A stretch of DNA of 64,000 bases from Pseudaeromonas sharmana (GTDB taxonomy: Bacteria; Pseudomonadota; Gammaproteobacteria; Enterobacterales; Aeromonadaceae): assembly GCF_042649925.1 (NCBI RefSeq), contig NZ_JBHSAF010000007.1, forward strand, positions 1 to 64,000, given 5' to 3'. The notes beneath the pieces are model-generated. The model worked only from the letters and a program-made list of their open reading frames with translations, did no database searches and was not told the origin of the DNA. Both the position numbers and the translations under genes were made by a program. This document shows, piece by piece, positions 7,868-17,411 of the stretch; position 1 is the first letter of the stretch, and each line of letters opens with the position of its first letter.

Positions 7868-9175
7868 ATGAAAACTCGCGCGCATGCAGCACAGGTCATC
7901 TATCAAGTCGTGGAAAACGGCCTGTCACTCTCCTCACTTTTGCCAGCGGCACAAGACAAGATTGCCATCAAAGACAGAGCGCTGTTACAAGAGCTCTGTT
8001 TTGGCACTTTACGCTGGCTAAGCCGGCTGGAATCTATCGTTGCCCCTCTGATCAGCAAACCATTGAAGGGAAAACAACGCCCGGTACATTACTTGCTGTT
8101 GATTGGACTTTATCAACTGCTCTATACCCGCATCCCCCCCCATGCCGCACTGTCTGAAACAGTCAATGCCACCCGACTATTGAAGTCAGAAGGGCTTAAG
8201 GGCATGGTCAATGGGGTGCTGCGTAACGCGCAACGTCAATCCGAGCAACTGCAGCTGCAGGCTGAACACACAGAAACCTCACGTTATGCTCACCCTGGCT
8301 GGTTTATACGACGCATCAAGGAAGCCTATCCGGCTGATTACCAACAGATACTAGAAGCCAACAATCAGCGCCCGCCGATGTGGATCCGGGTCAACACGCG
8401 TCATCAGGATCGCCAAACCTATCTCACTCGCCTTGCCAATGCTGACATCCATGTCGCGCTGGTCGATCCTGCAGGGGCAGGTATCTGTCTGCAGCAAGCT
8501 TGTGACGTGAGCCGATTACCAGGATTTAGCGATGGTGATTGCTCCGTTCAGGATGGCGCCGCTCAACTCTCCGCCAGCTTGCTGCAACCCCAGCCGGGAG
8601 ACTGGGTTCTGGACGCTTGCGCCGCCCCCGGGGGGAAGACCGCGCATCTGATGGAACTACAATCCGAACTGGCAGGCATCGTTGCAGTGGATGCCGATGC
8701 CACCCGTCTACAACGTGTGCACGAAAACCTGCATCGTCTTGGCCTGACGGCGACAGTGTTGCATGGTGACGCCTCACAACCTGACACCTGGTGGCAAGGC
8801 CCTCAATTTGATCGCATCTTGCTGGATGCCCCCTGCTCCGCGACTGGAGTCATTCGCCGGCACCCGGATATAAAATGGTTACGCCGCGACAGTGACATTG
8901 CGGAACTCGTTGCCTTGCAAGCAAAAATTCTTGACGCGCTCTGGCACAAACTCAAACCCAACGGTACCCTGCTGTATGCCACATGCTCGATTTTACCCGA
9001 TGAGAATCGGGAGCAAATCAGGGCGTTTTTATTGCGAACACCGGACGCAAAACTGGTGGCTCTGCACGACATGGACACGCCAGCCCATCCCGGCTGGCAA
9101 CGGTTGCCCGGAGAAGACAATATGGATGGCTTCTACTACGCCAAACTCACGAAACAAGCGGTTATGCCATCATGA
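7868..9175 (+). CDS. rsmB: 16S rRNA m5C967 methyltransferase
   Basis: 435 residues (older name Sun/Fmu). It methylates C967 of 16S rRNA using SAM. The N-terminal NusB-like helical domain (about 1-130) precedes the methyltransferase. SAM binding is DACAAPGGKTAHL; the two m5C cysteines are in LDAPCSATGVIRRHPD and YATCSILPDENREQ. The 3' end overlaps trkA by 4 bp (ATGA), as in the conserved fmt-rsmB-trkA order. Confidence 0.95.
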   Translation: MKTRAHAAQVIYQVVENGLSLSSLLPAAQDKIAIKDRALLQELCFGTLRWLSRLESIVAPLISKPLKGKQRPVHYLLLIGLYQLLYTRIPPHAALSETVNATRLLKSEGLKGMVNGVLRNAQRQSEQLQLQAEHTETSRYAHPGWFIRRIKEAYPADYQQILEANNQRPPMWIRVNTRHQDRQTYLTRLANADIHVALVDPAGAGICLQQACDVSRLPGFSDGDCSVQDGAAQLSASLLQPQPGDWVLDACAAPGGKTAHLMELQSELAGIVAVDADATRLQRVHENLHRLGLTATVLHGDASQPDTWWQGPQFDRILLDAPCSATGVIRRHPDIKWLRRDSDIAELVALQAKILDALWHKLKPNGTLLYATCSILPDENREQIRAFLLRTPDAKLVALHDMDTPAHPGWQRLPGEDNMDGFYYAKLTKQAVMPS

Positions 9176-10548
9176 AAATCATCATTTTGGGTGCGGGTCA
9201 GGTTGGTGGAACCTTGGCCGAGAATCTGGTCGGAGAAAACAACGACATCACTCTGATCGATACCAATATTGAGCGCTTGCGTGAGTTACAAGACAAGTAT
9301 GACCTGCGTATTATTGCGGGCCCGGGCTCTCATCCCAAGGTATTGCGGGATGCAGGCGCCGATGACGCGGACATGCTCGTCGCCGTCACGAATAGTGATG
9401 AAACCAACATGATTGCCTGCCAGGTGGCAGCGTCGTTGTTTAATGTGCCCAACAAGGTAGCGCGTATCCGTTCTCAGGCCTATCTCACCGAACGGGAAGA
9501 GCTATTCGGCGAAGAAGGGCTCAAGGTTGACCACATCATCTCTCCAGAACAATTGGTCACCGATTATATTCGGCGCTTGATCGAATACCCGGGGGCGTTA
9601 CAAGTGGTGGACTTTGCCGGCGGACGTGTCGGGCTGGTCGCCGTCAAGGCCTATTATGGCGGGCCTCTGGTGGGAAATGCCTTGGCCACGCTCAAGGATC
9701 ACATGCCTAATATCGAGAGCCGGGTCGCCGCCATCTTCCGTCAAGGCAAAGCGATTCGCCCCCAAGGCACAACCATAATAGAAGCCGACGATGAAGTCTT
9801 TTTTGTCGCCGCGGCTGGTCATATCCGTGCCGTGATGTCGGAATTGCAACGACTGGAGAATCCATATCGCCGCATCATGATCGTCGGCGGCGGAAATGTC
9901 GGTGCCGGCCTCGCCAGGCAGCTTGAGAAACGCTATAACGTCAAGCTCATCGAACGCAATCCAACCCGTGCCGAACAACTGTCGGAACTGCTGGAGAGCT
10001 CCATCGTCTTTTGTGGCGACTCGGCTAATCAAGAGTTATTGCTGGAAGAGCATATCGATCAAATCGATGTTTTCATCGCCGTGACCAACGACGATGAAGC
10101 CAACATCATGTCTGCCATGCTGGCGAAGAAATTGGGCGCGCGCAAAGCAATTGTATTGATCCAAAAATCAGCCTACGTCGACTTGGTACAGGGTGGTACC
10201 ATCGATATAGCCATATCACCGCAACAAGCCACCATTTCTGCATTATTGACCCACGTTCGCCGCGCCGATATTGCCAACGTCTATTCACTACGACGCGGCG
10301 CCGCCGAGGCGATCGAAGCCATTGCTCACGGTGATGAACACACCTCCAAGGTGGTGGGCCGCGCCATCGGCGATTTGAAGCTACCGCCAGGCACGACCAT
10401 TGGCGCTGTCGTCCGCGGAGATGAGGTCCTGATTGCGCATGATAGTTTGATCATTCAACAAGATGATCATGTGGTGATGTTCCTGGTCGACAAGAAACAC
10501 ATCCAGGAAGTCGAGCGTCTGTTCCAACCCAGTCCGTTCTTCCTCTAA
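9172..10548 (+). CDS. trkA: Trk potassium uptake regulatory subunit TrkA
   Basis: 458 residues, the cytoplasmic NAD(H)-binding gating subunit of the Trk K+ channel. It has two tandem RCK modules, each with a Rossmann loop: GAGQVGGTLAENL at the N-terminus and GGGNVGAGLARQL near residue 240, each followed by a TrkA-C domain. It overlaps rsmB by 4 bp and precedes trkH by 2 bp, so the regulatory and membrane subunits are co-translated. Confidence 0.96.
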   Translation: MKIIILGAGQVGGTLAENLVGENNDITLIDTNIERLRELQDKYDLRIIAGPGSHPKVLRDAGADDADMLVAVTNSDETNMIACQVAASLFNVPNKVARIRSQAYLTEREELFGEEGLKVDHIISPEQLVTDYIRRLIEYPGALQVVDFAGGRVGLVAVKAYYGGPLVGNALATLKDHMPNIESRVAAIFRQGKAIRPQGTTIIEADDEVFFVAAAGHIRAVMSELQRLENPYRRIMIVGGGNVGAGLARQLEKRYNVKLIERNPTRAEQLSELLESSIVFCGDSANQELLLEEHIDQIDVFIAVTNDDEANIMSAMLAKKLGARKAIVLIQKSAYVDLVQGGTIDIAISPQQATISALLTHVRRADIANVYSLRRGAAEAIEAIAHGDEHTSKVVGRAIGDLKLPPGTTIGAVVRGDEVLIAHDSLIIQQDDHVVMFLVDKKHIQEVERLFQPSPFFL

Positions 10549-10550
10549 TC

Positions 10551-11993
10551 ATGATTAATCTTAAACCGATTGTCTTCATCCTGGGCCTTACGCTTTCCAA
10601 GCTGGCCCTGTTTATGTGGCTACCGACGCTATTGGCTTTCTTCACCGGCACATCCGGTCTGGCTGAATTCCTGGCAGCCGTGATTCTGACCCATTTGGCC
10701 TCATTTGCATGTCTGCATCTCGGACATAAAAGCCAACTTCGACTCGGTGTGCGCGACATGTTTCTGCTCACCAGCTCAGTCTGGGTGGTTGTCTGTGTCT
10801 TCGGTGCCTTGCCATTCGTATTCATAAACCAGATCAGCTTCACCGATGCCTACTTCGAAACCATGTCCGGCGTCACCACAACGGGGTCGACGGTGCTTTC
10901 TGGGCTGGACAACATGGCTCCCAGCATACTGTTATGGCGTTCGTTGCTACAGTGGCTGGGAGGGGTGGGCTTCATCGTGTTGGCGGTAGCCGTGCTGCCC
11001 TATCTGAACGTCGGCGGGATGAAGCTCTTCCAGACCGAGTCATCGGATAAATCGGATAAGGATTCGCCACGCGCCGCCAATGTGGCCAAGAACATCGTCG
11101 TTGTCTATGTCACGCTATCCATGCTCTGTATCGCCGCTTACTGGTTGTGCGGCATGACCATCTTTGAGGCCATCAACCACGGCATGACAACCTTGAGTAC
11201 CGGTGGCTTTTCCACCTCTGATGCGTCGATGGCACATTTTTCTAATTCAGCGCATTGGGTCGCGACACTGTTCATGTTTATGGGCGGGTTACCGTTTCTG
11301 TTGTACGTGCAATCATTGCGTCGGCGCGAGCTGATTCTGTTCCGCGATGCCCAGGTGCGCGGTTTCTTCTATCTCGTGCTTTGCACCGGCACCATGATGA
11401 GTCTCTGGCTCTGGCATCAGGGCGTCTTTACTCTTCCCGATGCCATCCGGATCAGTCTGTTCAATATCGTCTCCGTGTTGACGACGACGGGTTATGGCCT
11501 GACAGATTTTGGCGTCTGGAGCCATTTCACCACCATACTGTTCATCTTTTTGATGCTATTTGGTGCTTGCTCCGGCTCGACATCAGGCGGCATTAAGCTA
11601 TTTCGGATTCAAGTCGCCACGGCGCTGTTTCGCAAACAAGGGCGCCAATTGATGCATCCTGCCGGCGTTTTCCCGCAGAAATACAATGGTCGTCCCGTCA
11701 GCGATCACATAGTGCGTTCAATTGTGGCGTTCGTGCTGAGCTATGTCGCCGTCATAGTCATCAGTTCGGCATTGCTGGGCTTGTTGGGTTTGACGCCGTT
11801 AGAAGCCATCAGTGGCAGTATTACCGCTATCAGTAATGTCGGCCCAGCCTTGGGACCTGTAATCGGTCCGCTCGGTAACTTTTCCAGCCTGCCAGACCTT
11901 GCGAAATGGATACTGGCATTTGACATGATGCTTGGCCGCCTCGAAATCCTGACGGTCGCCGTGCTGTTCTTCCCTTCGTTCTGGCGTAACTAA
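10551..11993 (+). CDS. trkH: Trk potassium uptake channel TrkH
   Basis: 480 residues with about ten hydrophobic segments, the expected TrkH/KtrB length. The selectivity-filter-like P loops are visible, including TMSGVTTTGSTVL, TLSTGGFSTSD, LTTTGYGLTD and AISNVGPALG. It forms the inner-membrane K+ pore gated by TrkA, encoded immediately upstream. A strong hairpin follows the stop. Confidence 0.96.
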   Translation: MINLKPIVFILGLTLSKLALFMWLPTLLAFFTGTSGLAEFLAAVILTHLASFACLHLGHKSQLRLGVRDMFLLTSSVWVVVCVFGALPFVFINQISFTDAYFETMSGVTTTGSTVLSGLDNMAPSILLWRSLLQWLGGVGFIVLAVAVLPYLNVGGMKLFQTESSDKSDKDSPRAANVAKNIVVVYVTLSMLCIAAYWLCGMTIFEAINHGMTTLSTGGFSTSDASMAHFSNSAHWVATLFMFMGGLPFLLYVQSLRRRELILFRDAQVRGFFYLVLCTGTMMSLWLWHQGVFTLPDAIRISLFNIVSVLTTTGYGLTDFGVWSHFTTILFIFLMLFGACSGSTSGGIKLFRIQVATALFRKQGRQLMHPAGVFPQKYNGRPVSDHIVRSIVAFVLSYVAVIVISSALLGLLGLTPLEAISGSITAISNVGPALGPVIGPLGNFSSLPDLAKWILAFDMMLGRLEILTVAVLFFPSFWRN

Positions 11994-12008
11994 CGCTGAG
12001 ATAGGCTG

Positions 12009-12031
12009 ATAGGGCGGCATCGCCGCCCTAT
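12009..12031. terminator. bidirectional hairpin between trkH and rmuC
   Basis: A perfect 10-bp stem ATAGGGCGGC/GCCGCCCTAT (12009-12018 and 12022-12031) with a 3-base loop lies in the 47 bp between the convergent trkH and rmuC stops. Only a few T residues follow on either strand, so it may be a weak or bidirectional terminator. Confidence 0.65.
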
Positions 12032-12040
12032 TGGCACCAT

Positions 12041-13408
12041 TCATTCAGCGGAGGAGCAGCCTTCCTCTTCATTCTCGAGCGTAGCCACCTGCACCAGTTC
12101 ATCGTCTAGCGTCCGCTTGACCTCTACCCCCAATGTGCGCAATTGCTCAGCTTGAGCAATTAAATTGCCTCGCCCCGTAGCCAGACGGGACAGTGCAGTA
12201 TTGAAACTCTCCTGCGCCTTGCCCAGGGTGCCACCAAGCAACTGCATCTCTTCAACAAACAGTCGAAACTTCTCATACATGCGCCCCGCGCGCTGGGCGA
12301 TTAACCTGGCATTCTGCTGTTGACGCTCCTGGCGCCAGAGGTTGTCGATCGTTCGCAATGCGATCAACAAGTTAGTCGGGCTCACCAGCAGTATATTCTG
12401 TTCAAAAGCCAGACTGGTCAGCGCAGGCTCGGCATCAATCGCCACCAAAAATGCCGGCTCAATGGCAACAAATAGCAGGACATAGTCCAGCGTGGCAGCA
12501 CCGGGAAGTTGGTGGTAGGCCTTGCCACCCAACTCGGTGATGTGGTTTCTTAACGATTGCACATGCTCACGCAAAGCCTGTTGCCTTGCAGCATCCGACT
12601 CCGCATTGAAAAATCGCTCATAGGCCGTCAGCGATACCTTGGCGTCAATAATGACATGGCGTCCGCCAGGAAGATTGACCAGAACGTCTGGCTGGTAGCG
12701 TCGCCCCGTATCCGCTGACATGGAGACTTGTATCTGATATTCGTGGCCGACACGCAGCCCCGACTCTTCAAGAACGCGGGTTAAAACCCGTTCCCCCCAA
12801 TTGCCTTGCTGCTTACTGTCGCCTTTGAGGGCCTTGGTCAACGCCGCTGCATCTGCGGACATCTGCTGATTCAAGGCAGCCAGCCGCTGCATCTCATATT
12901 GCAGGCCAAGTCGCTGACGGGTCTCTTCACTATGTTGCTCACCGAGTTGCTGGCGAAAATGTTCAATCTGGTTTTTGAGAGGGGAAAGCAGTAGATCCAA
13001 ATTCTGCTGATTCAGTTCGCGAAAGCTGCCGGAGGTCTGCTCCAATAGTCGATTAGCCAGATTTTCGAATCGCTCGCTCAGGCGCAGCTCATCCTGTTGC
13101 TGTTGCTGTTGGCGCACCGCGGCGGCCTCACGCTCTGCGTGCAACAAGGTTTCATACTCTTTCAATCTGCCGTTCAGCTTCATCAACAGTGTCTGCTGTT
13201 GTTCATACCGCAGATCCTGTTGCTGACACTCCTGTTCCGCCTGTTGTAACTGCGACGTCAGTAACTGAACTTGTTGTTCATGTAATCTTGCTGTGATTTC
13301 CCAGCGACGCGCTGTCCAGAACAATCCGCCGCTGATAACGATCAAAACGCCACTGGCCAACCAGCCGGCCCACTCCATAACCAACATGCCGCTGATGCCC
13401 TCTCTCAC
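12041..13408 (-). CDS. rmuC: RmuC family DNA recombination protein
   Basis: 455 residues. One N-terminal membrane segment (about 11-30) is followed by a long glutamine-rich coiled coil (about 40-190) and then the RmuC core: GNWGERVLTRVLEESG, VIIDAKVSLTAYERF and LDYVLLFVAIEPAFL. The core resembles a PD-(D/E)XK nuclease fold; in E. coli loss of rmuC raises inversion at short repeats. The ATG used here gives MREGISG; an internal ATG ten codons later (MEWAGW) is an alternative start. It is 8 bp downstream of nsrR, so probably co-transcribed with it. Confidence 0.92.
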   Translation of the reverse strand: MREGISGMLVMEWAGWLASGVLIVISGGLFWTARRWEITARLHEQQVQLLTSQLQQAEQECQQQDLRYEQQQTLLMKLNGRLKEYETLLHAEREAAAVRQQQQQQDELRLSERFENLANRLLEQTSGSFRELNQQNLDLLLSPLKNQIEHFRQQLGEQHSEETRQRLGLQYEMQRLAALNQQMSADAAALTKALKGDSKQQGNWGERVLTRVLEESGLRVGHEYQIQVSMSADTGRRYQPDVLVNLPGGRHVIIDAKVSLTAYERFFNAESDAARQQALREHVQSLRNHITELGGKAYHQLPGAATLDYVLLFVAIEPAFLVAIDAEPALTSLAFEQNILLVSPTNLLIALRTIDNLWRQERQQQNARLIAQRAGRMYEKFRLFVEEMQLLGGTLGKAQESFNTALSRLATGRGNLIAQAEQLRTLGVEVKRTLDDELVQVATLENEEEGCSSAE

Positions 13409-13415
13409 TCGTCAA

Positions 13416-13859
13416 TCATGGATCCAGCAAATTCTCCATGCCCAACAACCCACACATGCGAGCCTTATCCTTGACCAGGTCCGCCAAGGTGAACTCGCCT
13501 AACACATCGAGAAAAGCCCGCATCGCCTTACGCATGATGCCCTGAAAACGACAACTGCTGCTCAGCAGACAACCCTCGCGGTTGCAATCCAGCAGGCAGG
13601 TCACATTCTCCATATCAGAGACCACATCGCGGAGATTGATCTCTTCGCAGGCACGCGCCAACCGAATACCGCCGTGTTTACCACGTACAGTTTCGATATA
13701 GCCCTTAACCCCGAGTTGATGAACAATTTTCACAACATGATTGCGTGAAATGGCGAATTTTTCAGCCACCTCGGTAATCGTCGACAACCTCCGGTCGGGT
13801 TGCAATGCCAAATACGTCAAAGTCCGCAACGCATAATCGGTAAACAGGGTCAGTTGCAT
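13416..13859 (-). CDS. nsrR: nitric-oxide-sensing Rrf2 repressor NsrR
   Basis: 147 residues of the Rrf2 family with the NsrR signature. The winged helix starts MQLTLFTDYALRTLTYLA, and the three Fe-S cysteines C92, C97 and C103 have the C-x4-C-x5-C spacing of E. coli NsrR (IscR spacing differs). It would bind a NO-sensitive Fe-S cluster and repress NO-detoxification genes such as hmp and ytfE, none of which is in this window. In E. coli nsrR precedes rnr; here rmuC follows instead. Confidence 0.88.
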   Translation of the reverse strand: MQLTLFTDYALRTLTYLALQPDRRLSTITEVAEKFAISRNHVVKIVHQLGVKGYIETVRGKHGGIRLARACEEINLRDVVSDMENVTCLLDCNREGCLLSSSCRFQGIMRKAMRAFLDVLGEFTLADLVKDKARMCGLLGMENLLDP

Positions 13860-13972
13860 GATGGTTTCTTTCTCGTCAATCTGGGTATGTCACTGAGAGC
13901 AGGCCGCTTAAGTATGCTGCGAAATAAAGGACAAGCGCAGTGAGGGAGGTTTTATAACACAAAAAAGATTTC

Positions 13973-13978
13973 TATAAT
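13973..13978 (+). promoter_or_regulatory. candidate -10 element upstream of the 55-residue membrane ORF
   Basis: A perfect TATAAT at 13973-13978, preceded at 17 bp by TTTTAT (13950-13955), would start transcription near 13985, about 34 bases before the small ORF. The -35 match is poor. Confidence 0.4.
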
Positions 13979-14018
13979 CGGCATCGATAAAACATTCACT
14001 AGAATTCTGACAAGCATT

Positions 14019-14186
14019 ATGTTGTTTTTACTGACCAGTACCTTGTTGCTCGTCATCGGATTACCAGTAATCTGTTTTTCGACCGGTTGGGGAGAACTGT
14101 ATCTTGATTATGGCCCCCTGATCTCGGCCGTTATTCTTATCATCATGTTGATGCTGGATCTGATGAAGCAACAAAGACGCCGCTAA
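14019..14186 (+). CDS. hypothetical small membrane protein, 55 residues
   Basis: ATG to TAA encodes MLFLLTSTLLLVIGLPVICF followed by a short polar turn (STGWGELYLDYG), a second hydrophobic stretch (LISAVILIIMLMLDL) and a basic tail (MKQQRRR). The predicted form is a two-helix inner-membrane hairpin with a positive C-terminus. A consensus -10 lies 40 bp upstream; the ribosome-binding site is weak. I do not recognise a family. It is too short to be sure it is expressed. Confidence 0.5.
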   Translation: MLFLLTSTLLLVIGLPVICFSTGWGELYLDYGPLISAVILIIMLMLDLMKQQRRR

Positions 14187-14220
14187 CGATCTTTATTTCC
14201 GCACCACAAAATCAAATGCA

Positions 14221-14247
14221 AAAAGGCCACTCATTGAGTGGCCTTTT
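14221..14247 (-). terminator. intrinsic terminator of the tRNA-Pro gene
   Basis: A 12-bp perfect stem AAAAGGCCACTC/GAGTGGCCTTTT (14221-14232 and 14236-14247) with a 3-base loop. On the minus strand it ends in a T tract directly after the tRNA. Confidence 0.9.
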
Positions 14248-14252
14248 AAATT

Positions 14253-14329
<77 letters not shown>

Positions 14330-14345
14330 TTGTCTGCGGAGCAGG

Positions 14346-14374
14346 AATTTACAGAAGCCGGGGAGTCAATGCAA
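14346..14374 (-). promoter_or_regulatory. promoter of the tRNA-Pro gene
   Basis: On the minus strand TTGCAT (14369-14374), a 17-bp spacer and TAAATT (14346-14351) precede the tRNA 5' end by about 16 bases, with a C-rich discriminator as usual for stable RNA genes. Confidence 0.7.
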
Positions 14375-14442
14375 GTGCTTTTTCGCTTTCGAAAGCGGCC
14401 GTGGCGTTATTTGTCGAATTAGTAGCCGAATCGTAGACAAAC

Positions 14443-14465
14443 GAAAAAGGGTGCTAACGCACCCT
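14443..14465 (-). terminator. intrinsic terminator of the potFGHI operon
   Basis: The stem AGGGTGC/GCACCCT (14448-14454 and 14459-14465) with a TAAC/GTTA loop is followed on the minus strand by a T tract (14443-14447). It lies about 20 bp after the potI stop and before the tRNA promoter. Confidence 0.85.
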
Positions 14466-14485
14466 CTTTTGTCAACCGTATCAGC

Positions 14486-15334
14486 CTATGATGCTTTGGC
14501 GGCCATGGCTATCTCGTTGCGCCGTCGTTGCTCGTTTCTGGCCATCATCCACCAAGCGATGAACGTGGCCGTTGAAACCACCAAAATGATCAAGGTAGCC
14601 AAAGCATTAATCTTCGGACTGACCCCGAGCCGCACGCTGGAAAAGACGACCATTGGCAATGTTGTGGCATTGGGACCAGATACAAAACTGGTAATCACCA
14701 AATCATCAACCGAAAGCGTAAAGGCCAGCAACCATCCGGCCGCGATCGCCGGGGCTATTGACGGCAAGGTTATCAGGAAAAACACCTTTAAAGGTGTCGC
14801 GCCCAAGTCCTGCGCAGCTTCCTCTACCGATTGATCGAGCTCATTCAACCGCGAACGAATAATGACGGTCACATAGGCAGCGGTAAAGGTCACATGCGCA
14901 ATCCAAATGGTCATTGCACCGCGCTGTGAAGGCCAACCGAGCATGTCAGACATCGAAACAAATAACAGCAACAGAGCCAGGCCCGTAATGACTTCCGGCA
15001 TCACCATGGGCGCCGTAATCAAAAAGGCAAATCCGGTCTCACCAGTGAATTTGCCCACTCGGGTCAACACAAAAGCCGCCAGGGTTCCGACCACCACAGC
15101 CATCGTAGCGGTCATAACACCGATGGAGAGTGACAGTACAACACCGTCCATCATCAGCTTGTCCTGGAACAGCTCATAGTACCATTTGACCGAAAAACCC
15201 GACCAGACGGTGACGAGCCGCGACTCATTGAATGAGTAGACAATGAGGATCAAGATCGGCGCATATAAGAAGCCAAAGCCAAGCAACAGACTCAGAGTTC
15301 GCCAAGGCGATTTAATTTGTGGAATGGGGGTCAT
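14486..15334 (-). CDS. potI: putrescine ABC transporter permease PotI
   Basis: 282 residues with six predicted membrane segments, type I ABC importer permease of the PotC/PotI group. The EAA loop is EEAAQDLGATPLKVFFLITLP. The N-terminal periplasmic segment SRLVTVWSGFSVKWYYELF is typical of PotI. It overlaps potH by 4 bp and is last in the potF-potG-potH-potI operon. Confidence 0.93.
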   Translation of the reverse strand: MTPIPQIKSPWRTLSLLLGFGFLYAPILILIVYSFNESRLVTVWSGFSVKWYYELFQDKLMMDGVVLSLSIGVMTATMAVVVGTLAAFVLTRVGKFTGETGFAFLITAPMVMPEVITGLALLLLFVSMSDMLGWPSQRGAMTIWIAHVTFTAAYVTVIIRSRLNELDQSVEEAAQDLGATPLKVFFLITLPSIAPAIAAGWLLAFTLSVDDLVITSFVSGPNATTLPMVVFSSVRLGVSPKINALATLIILVVSTATFIAWWMMARNEQRRRNEIAMAAKAS

Positions 15335-16245
15335 GCCCGTCCCTCCTCCATTTCACGACGCTGGTAACGGTAGAACCAAATAATGGGCACCATCAACAGC
15401 GTAAGCATTACGACAGCAACCGCTGATGCCACAGGCCAGTCGCGGTTATTGAAGAACTCCTGCCACAAGACACGACCAATCAGCAATGAGTCGGGCCCCC
15501 CTAGCAGCTCAGGGATCACAAACTCACCGACTGCCGGGATAAAAACCAGCATCGAGCCGGCGATAATCCCACTCTTGGTCATCGGCAACAGTACCGTCAG
15601 GAACGTTTTCCACGGTTTAGCCCCCAAGTCGGACGCCGCCTCAATCAGCGAATAATCCATCCGCATCAGCGCTGTATACAACGGCAGAATCATGAAGGGC
15701 AGATAGGCGTAGACAATCCCGATATAGACTGCAAAATCGGTATGCAATAACGGTAATGGCGCATCGATAATGCTGAGATACATCAGGAAGTTATTCAGCA
15801 ATCCATTGTTTTTAAGGATACCGATCCAGGCATAAACACGTATCAGGAATGAGGTCCAACTCGGTAAAACCACCAGCATCAGTAGCACATTTCTCATTGC
15901 TGGCGAGGAGTGCACGATGGACCAAGCGATCGGATAGCCAATTAGCAGACACAATAGGGTTGAGACTCCGGCCACTTGCAATGATTGCAGGTAAGAGTCG
16001 AAGTACATCTCATCTTCTAGCAGATAGAGATAATTCCCCAAGTTCAGAATGAACGTCAGTTTTTCTTCTGCATACTCGACCAACGCCGTATAAGGCGGTA
16101 TCGCAACCTGAGTCTCGGCCAAACTGATTTTCAGAATAATGGCAAACGGGACCAGGAAGAACAGCAACATCCAGGCATACGGAAATGCAATGACCAGGTG
16201 TCGGCCTCGTGGTAACCAATTTTTGAGGGCTGAGCGTCGTCTCAT
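15331..16245 (-). CDS. potH: putrescine ABC transporter permease PotH
   Basis: 304 residues with six predicted membrane segments, a PotB/PotH-type permease. The EAA loop is IEAASDLGAKPWKTFLTVLLP. The long periplasmic loop between the first two helices (about 45-95) matches PotH. It lies 10 bp after potG and pairs with PotI to form the membrane channel. Confidence 0.93.
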   Translation of the reverse strand: MRRRSALKNWLPRGRHLVIAFPYAWMLLFFLVPFAIILKISLAETQVAIPPYTALVEYAEEKLTFILNLGNYLYLLEDEMYFDSYLQSLQVAGVSTLLCLLIGYPIAWSIVHSSPAMRNVLLMLVVLPSWTSFLIRVYAWIGILKNNGLLNNFLMYLSIIDAPLPLLHTDFAVYIGIVYAYLPFMILPLYTALMRMDYSLIEAASDLGAKPWKTFLTVLLPMTKSGIIAGSMLVFIPAVGEFVIPELLGGPDSLLIGRVLWQEFFNNRDWPVASAVAVVMLTLLMVPIIWFYRYQRREMEEGRA

Positions 16246-16255
16246 CTCGCCTCCA

Positions 16256-17386
16256 TTAAATCGTCAGGACCACACAGGAGTCTGGCTCCCAGTGCAGAAT
16301 TACCTCGTCATCCCATGTCGGCAGTCCCTTCCGGAAACGGTCAACATTCGGCAAGGTTGCAATCACTTTTTGGCCACTTGGCAACCGCACGTGATAGATA
16401 GAGATATCACCCATGTAGGCGATGTTCTCGACGATCCCGGTATCATAGTTGAAGTGGTCACTCGGTATTTCGTTGCTGAAATAGATCTTCTCTGGCCGTA
16501 GCGCCACGGTCAGATGTACACCATCAGCCACCGAGGCGCCGTGATTGACATGAATTGGATGGGTCAGAGAGTCGGTACGAATGACCATATAATCCGGCCC
16601 CCCCTCTTCCAGTACCCCGTCGAAGATATTCACTGAACCGATAAACTCGGCGCTCAGGCGGCAATTGGGATGCTCATAAATCTCTTCCGGACTGCCAATC
16701 TGAACGAACTCGCCACGATCCATGATCGCAATCCGCCCGGCCATGGTCATCGCCTCTTCTTGATCGTGGGTCACCATGACGCAAGTAACGCCGACACGCT
16801 CGATAATATCGACCACTTCCAGCTGCATCTTCTCTCGCAGCTTCTTGTCTAGCGCCCCCATAGGTTCATCCAGCAACAACAGCTTTGGTCGCTTGGCCAA
16901 CGAACGGGCTAGCGCCACGCGCTGGCGCTGACCACCGGACAGTTGATGCGGTTTCCGGCGAGCAAATGTTTCCATGTGGACCAGACCGAGCATCTCATGC
17001 ACGCGAGCCTCGACTTCCGCCTTCGGCAAGCCATCCTGCTTGAGACCAAATGCAATATTCTGCTCCACCGTCATATGCGGGAACAGGGCATAAGACTGGA
17101 ACATCATGTTCACCGGCCGCTTGTAGGGTGGAATGTTTGCCATGTCCTGCCCATCAAGGATGATGCTACCCTTCGTCGGTCGCTCAAACCCTGCCAGCAT
17201 GCGGAGAAGCGTCGACTTGCCACACCCTGAGGCTCCTAACAAAGCAAAGATTTCACCCTTGTTGATGGTCAAGCTGACATCATCAACCGCCGCCACACCA
17301 TCAAAGCTCTTGGTGACGTTGCGGATTTCCAGTAACGGTTGCGGCTCCTCAGCCGCACTGGCAGGCTTGTTCACGTGATCTACCAC
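16256..17386 (-). CDS. potG: putrescine ABC transporter ATPase PotG
   Basis: 376 residues. Walker A is GASGCGKST, the signature is LSGGQRQRVALARSL, Walker B is LLLLDEPMGALD, and the switch histidine follows in VTHDQEEA. The C-terminal third (about 260-376) is the TOBE_2 regulatory domain of MalK/PotA-type ATPases. It energises putrescine import through PotHI. Confidence 0.94.
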   Translation of the reverse strand: MVDHVNKPASAAEEPQPLLEIRNVTKSFDGVAAVDDVSLTINKGEIFALLGASGCGKSTLLRMLAGFERPTKGSIILDGQDMANIPPYKRPVNMMFQSYALFPHMTVEQNIAFGLKQDGLPKAEVEARVHEMLGLVHMETFARRKPHQLSGGQRQRVALARSLAKRPKLLLLDEPMGALDKKLREKMQLEVVDIIERVGVTCVMVTHDQEEAMTMAGRIAIMDRGEFVQIGSPEEIYEHPNCRLSAEFIGSVNIFDGVLEEGGPDYMVIRTDSLTHPIHVNHGASVADGVHLTVALRPEKIYFSNEIPSDHFNYDTGIVENIAYMGDISIYHVRLPSGQKVIATLPNVDRFRKGLPTWDDEVILHWEPDSCVVLTI

Positions 17387-17411
17387 GGCAATAATTCTCC
17401 CTGAACAATCA

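Noticed and set aside
13081..13260. Repeated CTGTTG/CAACAG units that look like a short tandem repeat
   Set aside because: They encode the glutamine-rich coiled coil of RmuC; not an independent repeat.
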